DNA of 64,000 nucleotides, taken from a virus. The notes below the pieces were generated by a model. The model was given only the letters and a program-made list of their open reading frames with translations. It did not search any database and was not told the origin of the DNA. The stretch covers positions 106,802 through 170,801 of IMG/VR virus record IMGVR_UViG_3300047476_002078. One strand, written 5' to 3'. Every line of letters starts with the position of its first letter. The stretch's first letter is position 1. The position numbers and the translations under genes are program-made. Below, one piece after another: positions 62,024-64,000 of the stretch.

Positions 62024-62298
62024 TAAAAATACTTTTGAAGTAGTTTATAATCATCTTGCATATCATTTTTGATATACTTACCTCTTAAAAAGTTTTCATA
62101 CTCTGACTTAACAAATTTTTCAGCTTTATCTTTTTCTACATCTGAAACATCAAGTATTTCTTTTACAGCTTCTTCTTTGCTAAGGTGCTCAAGAGAGTTG
62201 TGCATAATATCTGCGATAACATCCATAGCATTGTATGAAGTTCTTGATATTTTTTCTAATTCGCTACTTACTTTTAAAAGAGTATTAACTATTTTCAT
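62023..62298 (-). CDS. leader-family protein (91 aa)
   Basis: Start at 62298 so the leader MKIVNTLLKVSSELEKISR is N-terminal; an upstream in-frame start exists. Helical body (DIMHNSLEHLSKEEAVKEIL). ATGA-type overlap downstream. Confidence 0.6.
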   Translation of the reverse strand: MKIVNTLLKVSSELEKISRTSYNAMDVIADIMHNSLEHLSKEEAVKEILDVSDVEKDKAEKFVKSEYENFLRGKYIKNDMQDDYKLLQKYF

Positions 62299-62302
62299 AT
62301 CT

Positions 62303-63004
62303 TTAAGGTTTGAAAGCTTTAAAAGCTTGTTCGGCTCCATCTACATTTGAACCGTATCTGCTAATAATTGATTTTAATTTCTTTTCATAATCTTTTTGTG
62401 ACATTTCTACCCTGTACATCTCTTTTCTTTTTCCAGATTGTCCATTTGGATAATGGTATCCTACAACGAAACCTTCCGAGCCTTTTCTTTCATAGCTTAC
62501 TGAGTGATGTTCTGTATCAAAAGGAGAAGATTTAGGTTTATCTTTTTTAATAGCGTCGTATTGACCCATGTCAACATTCGCAGCTTTTGAACTGTTCATC
62601 AAATTATCTACAGCATTTTTAATATTTTGAAGTTTAGTGTAGGTATTAGTTCCGCCTGTATAGTCTTTTTCATTTTTTGCGGTTCTGATTAAAATGTGAT
62701 TGAACCACTCATTTGGAAAATGGCGAACATCTGAAACAGAGAAGTAAACAAACTTGTCGTCTTTCTTTAAAAATCCACTGACATAGAAGTGACCTACATT
62801 CTTATTTACAATTTCATAACCTTCGCAGAGTTTTTTAATATCACTTAAAAAGTCTCTAGCGAATTGTTTGAACTCTGGAGTTTTTGAACTAGAGCTTTCA
62901 AATTCGTGGTTCACCCACTTTTCACTTTTTAAAGCTCCTGCAATTTTTGAAACTATGCCTGATAGGTATGATTCTAATTTTTTTAAAGTGTTTAAAGAAG
63001 CCAT
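62303..63004 (-). CDS. leader-family protein (233 aa)
   Basis: Leader NTLKKLESYLSGIVSKIAGALK. A middle alpha/beta domain (YEIVNKNVGHFYVSGFLKKDDKFVYFSVSDVRHF...HILIRTAKNEKDYTGG) is seen in phage proteins; then MGQYD and a second module (GFVVGYHYPNGQSGKRKEMYRVEMS). Function unknown. Confidence 0.6.
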   Translation of the reverse strand: MASLNTLKKLESYLSGIVSKIAGALKSEKWVNHEFESSSSKTPEFKQFARDFLSDIKKLCEGYEIVNKNVGHFYVSGFLKKDDKFVYFSVSDVRHFPNEWFNHILIRTAKNEKDYTGGTNTYTKLQNIKNAVDNLMNSSKAANVDMGQYDAIKKDKPKSSPFDTEHHSVSYERKGSEGFVVGYHYPNGQSGKRKEMYRVEMSQKDYEKKLKSIISRYGSNVDGAEQAFKAFKP

Positions 63005-63014
63005 GGCTTTTCCT

Positions 63015-63308
63015 TTATATTATTCTTTTCTTGTTAGTTTTAGGATTTCTATATTCACCTGAAGCTAACATATCTTCCAATTTTTTTCTTCCTTCAGAAG
63101 TGATCGAATATTTGTTATCTTCTGTATGCTTGATGTAACCCAACTCTTGTAATTTTTGGACGGATTTTTGTTTTGATGATTTATCTTCTTCTGAAATATG
63201 AATCTCACCCGTAGAATAAGAATCTTTCAAATGTTTAAAATCATAAAGACCTAAACTCGAAAACTTTTGAAGAATATTTGCTAATTTTTTGAGATGTTTT
63301 AATTTCAT
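63015..63308 (-). CDS. winged-helix protein with leader (97 aa)
   Basis: Leader KLKHLKKLANILQKFSSLG; then QKSVQKLQELGYIKHTEDNKYSITSEGRKKLEDML, a winged helix. Same plan as 30771, so a winged helix with a packaging-type leader occurs twice. Confidence 0.6.
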   Translation of the reverse strand: MKLKHLKKLANILQKFSSLGLYDFKHLKDSYSTGEIHISEEDKSSKQKSVQKLQELGYIKHTEDNKYSITSEGRKKLEDMLASGEYRNPKTNKKRII

Positions 63309-63709
63309 AAAAAGTTTTGTTCAAACGTATCAAAGTTACATTTTAAAGTAGCGTATCCGCTAACTCTGTCTCCAGAAATAGCTACTTCATTGTCATTTAA
63401 AGTGTGCTCTTTGGTTTGATTCCCTTCTAAGCCCTTTTGTATATCAGTGATTTGACCATTCTTGATGTTCACTATTACTTGGTAGCTGTAATCAAAGTTA
63501 TCGTATTGAGGAGCGTGTTGGTTTGCGTAAGCTTGGATAGAATTTGATATTTCTAGTTTGATTTCTCTTTTACTGAATCTATTATTTTTTAAAATTCTCT
63601 TTACCTCATTAGGTAAATTTTTAGATTTTATACGCTCATCATTAAACGAAAACTTTAAAAAATTAATTTCCGCTATAGCAATTTTTTTCGCAATTTTATT
63701 CCAGTTCAT
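63305..63709 (-). CDS. leader-family protein (134 aa)
   Basis: NWNKIAKKIAIAEINFLKF leader; alpha/beta body with YQVIVNIKNGQITDIQKG. First of the minus-strand leader cluster. Unknown. Confidence 0.6.
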   Translation of the reverse strand: MNWNKIAKKIAIAEINFLKFSFNDERIKSKNLPNEVKRILKNNRFSKREIKLEISNSIQAYANQHAPQYDNFDYSYQVIVNIKNGQITDIQKGLEGNQTKEHTLNDNEVAISGDRVSGYATLKCNFDTFEQNFL

Positions 63710-63762
63710 ACCTCAAACCTTGATATAAAGGACTATATTTCTGTGCAAAATTAATCAATTAG

Positions 63763-64000
63763 TCACTTAATGAACAAGGTTCTGTGGAGAGGGCAGGAAC
63801 CATATTTTTTTATGGCTTGCCTGTGATCTTCAGTACCGTAGCCTTTGTTTTTATCCCATCCGTACTGAGGATAAATACTCGATTGTTCAACAATTAAACT
63901 ATCTCTATAAACTTTTGCAACAGTTGAGGCACATCCTAAAAGATAGGATTTTGCATCACCTTTTATTATAGTTTCGTGCTCATAGATAGTATTTTGAACT
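63763..64000 (-). CDS. rnhB: ribonuclease HII (partial, C-terminal part)
   Basis: Frame continues past the right edge. IIKGDAKSYLLGCASTVAKVYRDSL...YPQYGWDKNKGYGTEDHRQAIKKYGSCPLHR is the conserved C-terminal half of RNase HII, which cleaves the RNA strand of RNA-DNA hybrids and at single ribonucleotides; the N-terminal catalytic Asp pair is outside the window. A role in primer or ribonucleotide removal is inferred. Confidence 0.9.
   Translation of the reverse strand, partial: VQNTIYEHETIIKGDAKSYLLGCASTVAKVYRDSLIVEQSSIYPQYGWDKNKGYGTEDHRQAIKKYGSCPLHRTLFIK

Overview
This 64 kb window looks like part of a large, AT-rich, lytic-type bacteriophage genome. About 170 short genes are packed end to end, many overlapping by 1 to 4 bases (ATGA, GTGA, TTGA, TAATG). 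Most are phage-type proteins without a recognisable function, and there are few host-like genes. Two short lipoproteins and an LpoB-like lipoprotein with lipoboxes, together with a signal-peptide lytic transglycosylase, point to a Gram-negative (two-membrane) host. I saw no tRNA, rRNA, CRISPR array or insertion sequence. The host and phage genus cannot be named from sequence alone.

Layout. 1-1.4 kb (minus): a GMP reductase/IMP dehydrogenase fragment coupled to an AcrVA2-like protein. 1.5-5.9 kb: an FN3-containing probable virion protein and five tandem small proteins that share an amphipathic N-terminal leader. 6-31 kb: long plus-strand runs of tiny accessory genes, including an anti-defence-like patch at 11.8-12.9 kb (DUF3307, Tad2/DUF2829-like, DUF3820, Lar-like), a ParB-like protein at 13.9 kb and a PD-(D/E)XK-like protein at 16.9 kb. 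31-32 kb: a non-coding region with a 28-bp tandem repeat. 32-48.9 kb: a module in which most genes or small gene groups are preceded by the same 16-bp element. It contains a zinc metalloprotease, an LpoB-like lipoprotein, an AAA+ ATPase, a class II glutamine amidotransferase, SWIM and AT-hook proteins and membrane proteins. 49.2-49.4 kb: a two-phase 12/14-bp tandem array. 50-57 kb: more small genes, a dual-specificity-type phosphatase and a lytic transglycosylase. 57.5-60.5 kb: a nuclease-like protein, an abundant-looking 292-residue protein and an RNA/DNA ligase. 60.5-64 kb (minus): a second cluster of leader-bearing proteins, then RNase HII.

The strongest unexplained signal is a start-associated element with consensus GTGGAATCGGTATAGC followed by NNY-YGAR. 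I found 29 copies (21 with a perfect 16-mer). Nearly all lie 32-46 bases before a start codon with its own Shine-Dalgarno, and the element turns with the gene when the gene is on the minus strand. The last bases of the core contain TAG, so three genes end in the element itself as Val-Glu-Ser-Val-stop. The bases after the core keep pyrimidines that can pair with TCGG, which suggests a small RNA hairpin. The TATAG at its end also resembles single-subunit phage RNA polymerase promoters. Either reading implies a regulon of about 27 genes or gene groups.

Other regulatory candidates are a family of TTTACGGTA / GTGCGGTA boxes just upstream of genes in the regions that mostly lack the 16-mer, a pair of TGTTCGG-N6-CCGAACA type operators near 17.5 kb, three CCCATAGGAACATATATGGG-like sites near 31 kb, and an iteron-rich gap at 57.3-57.6 kb.
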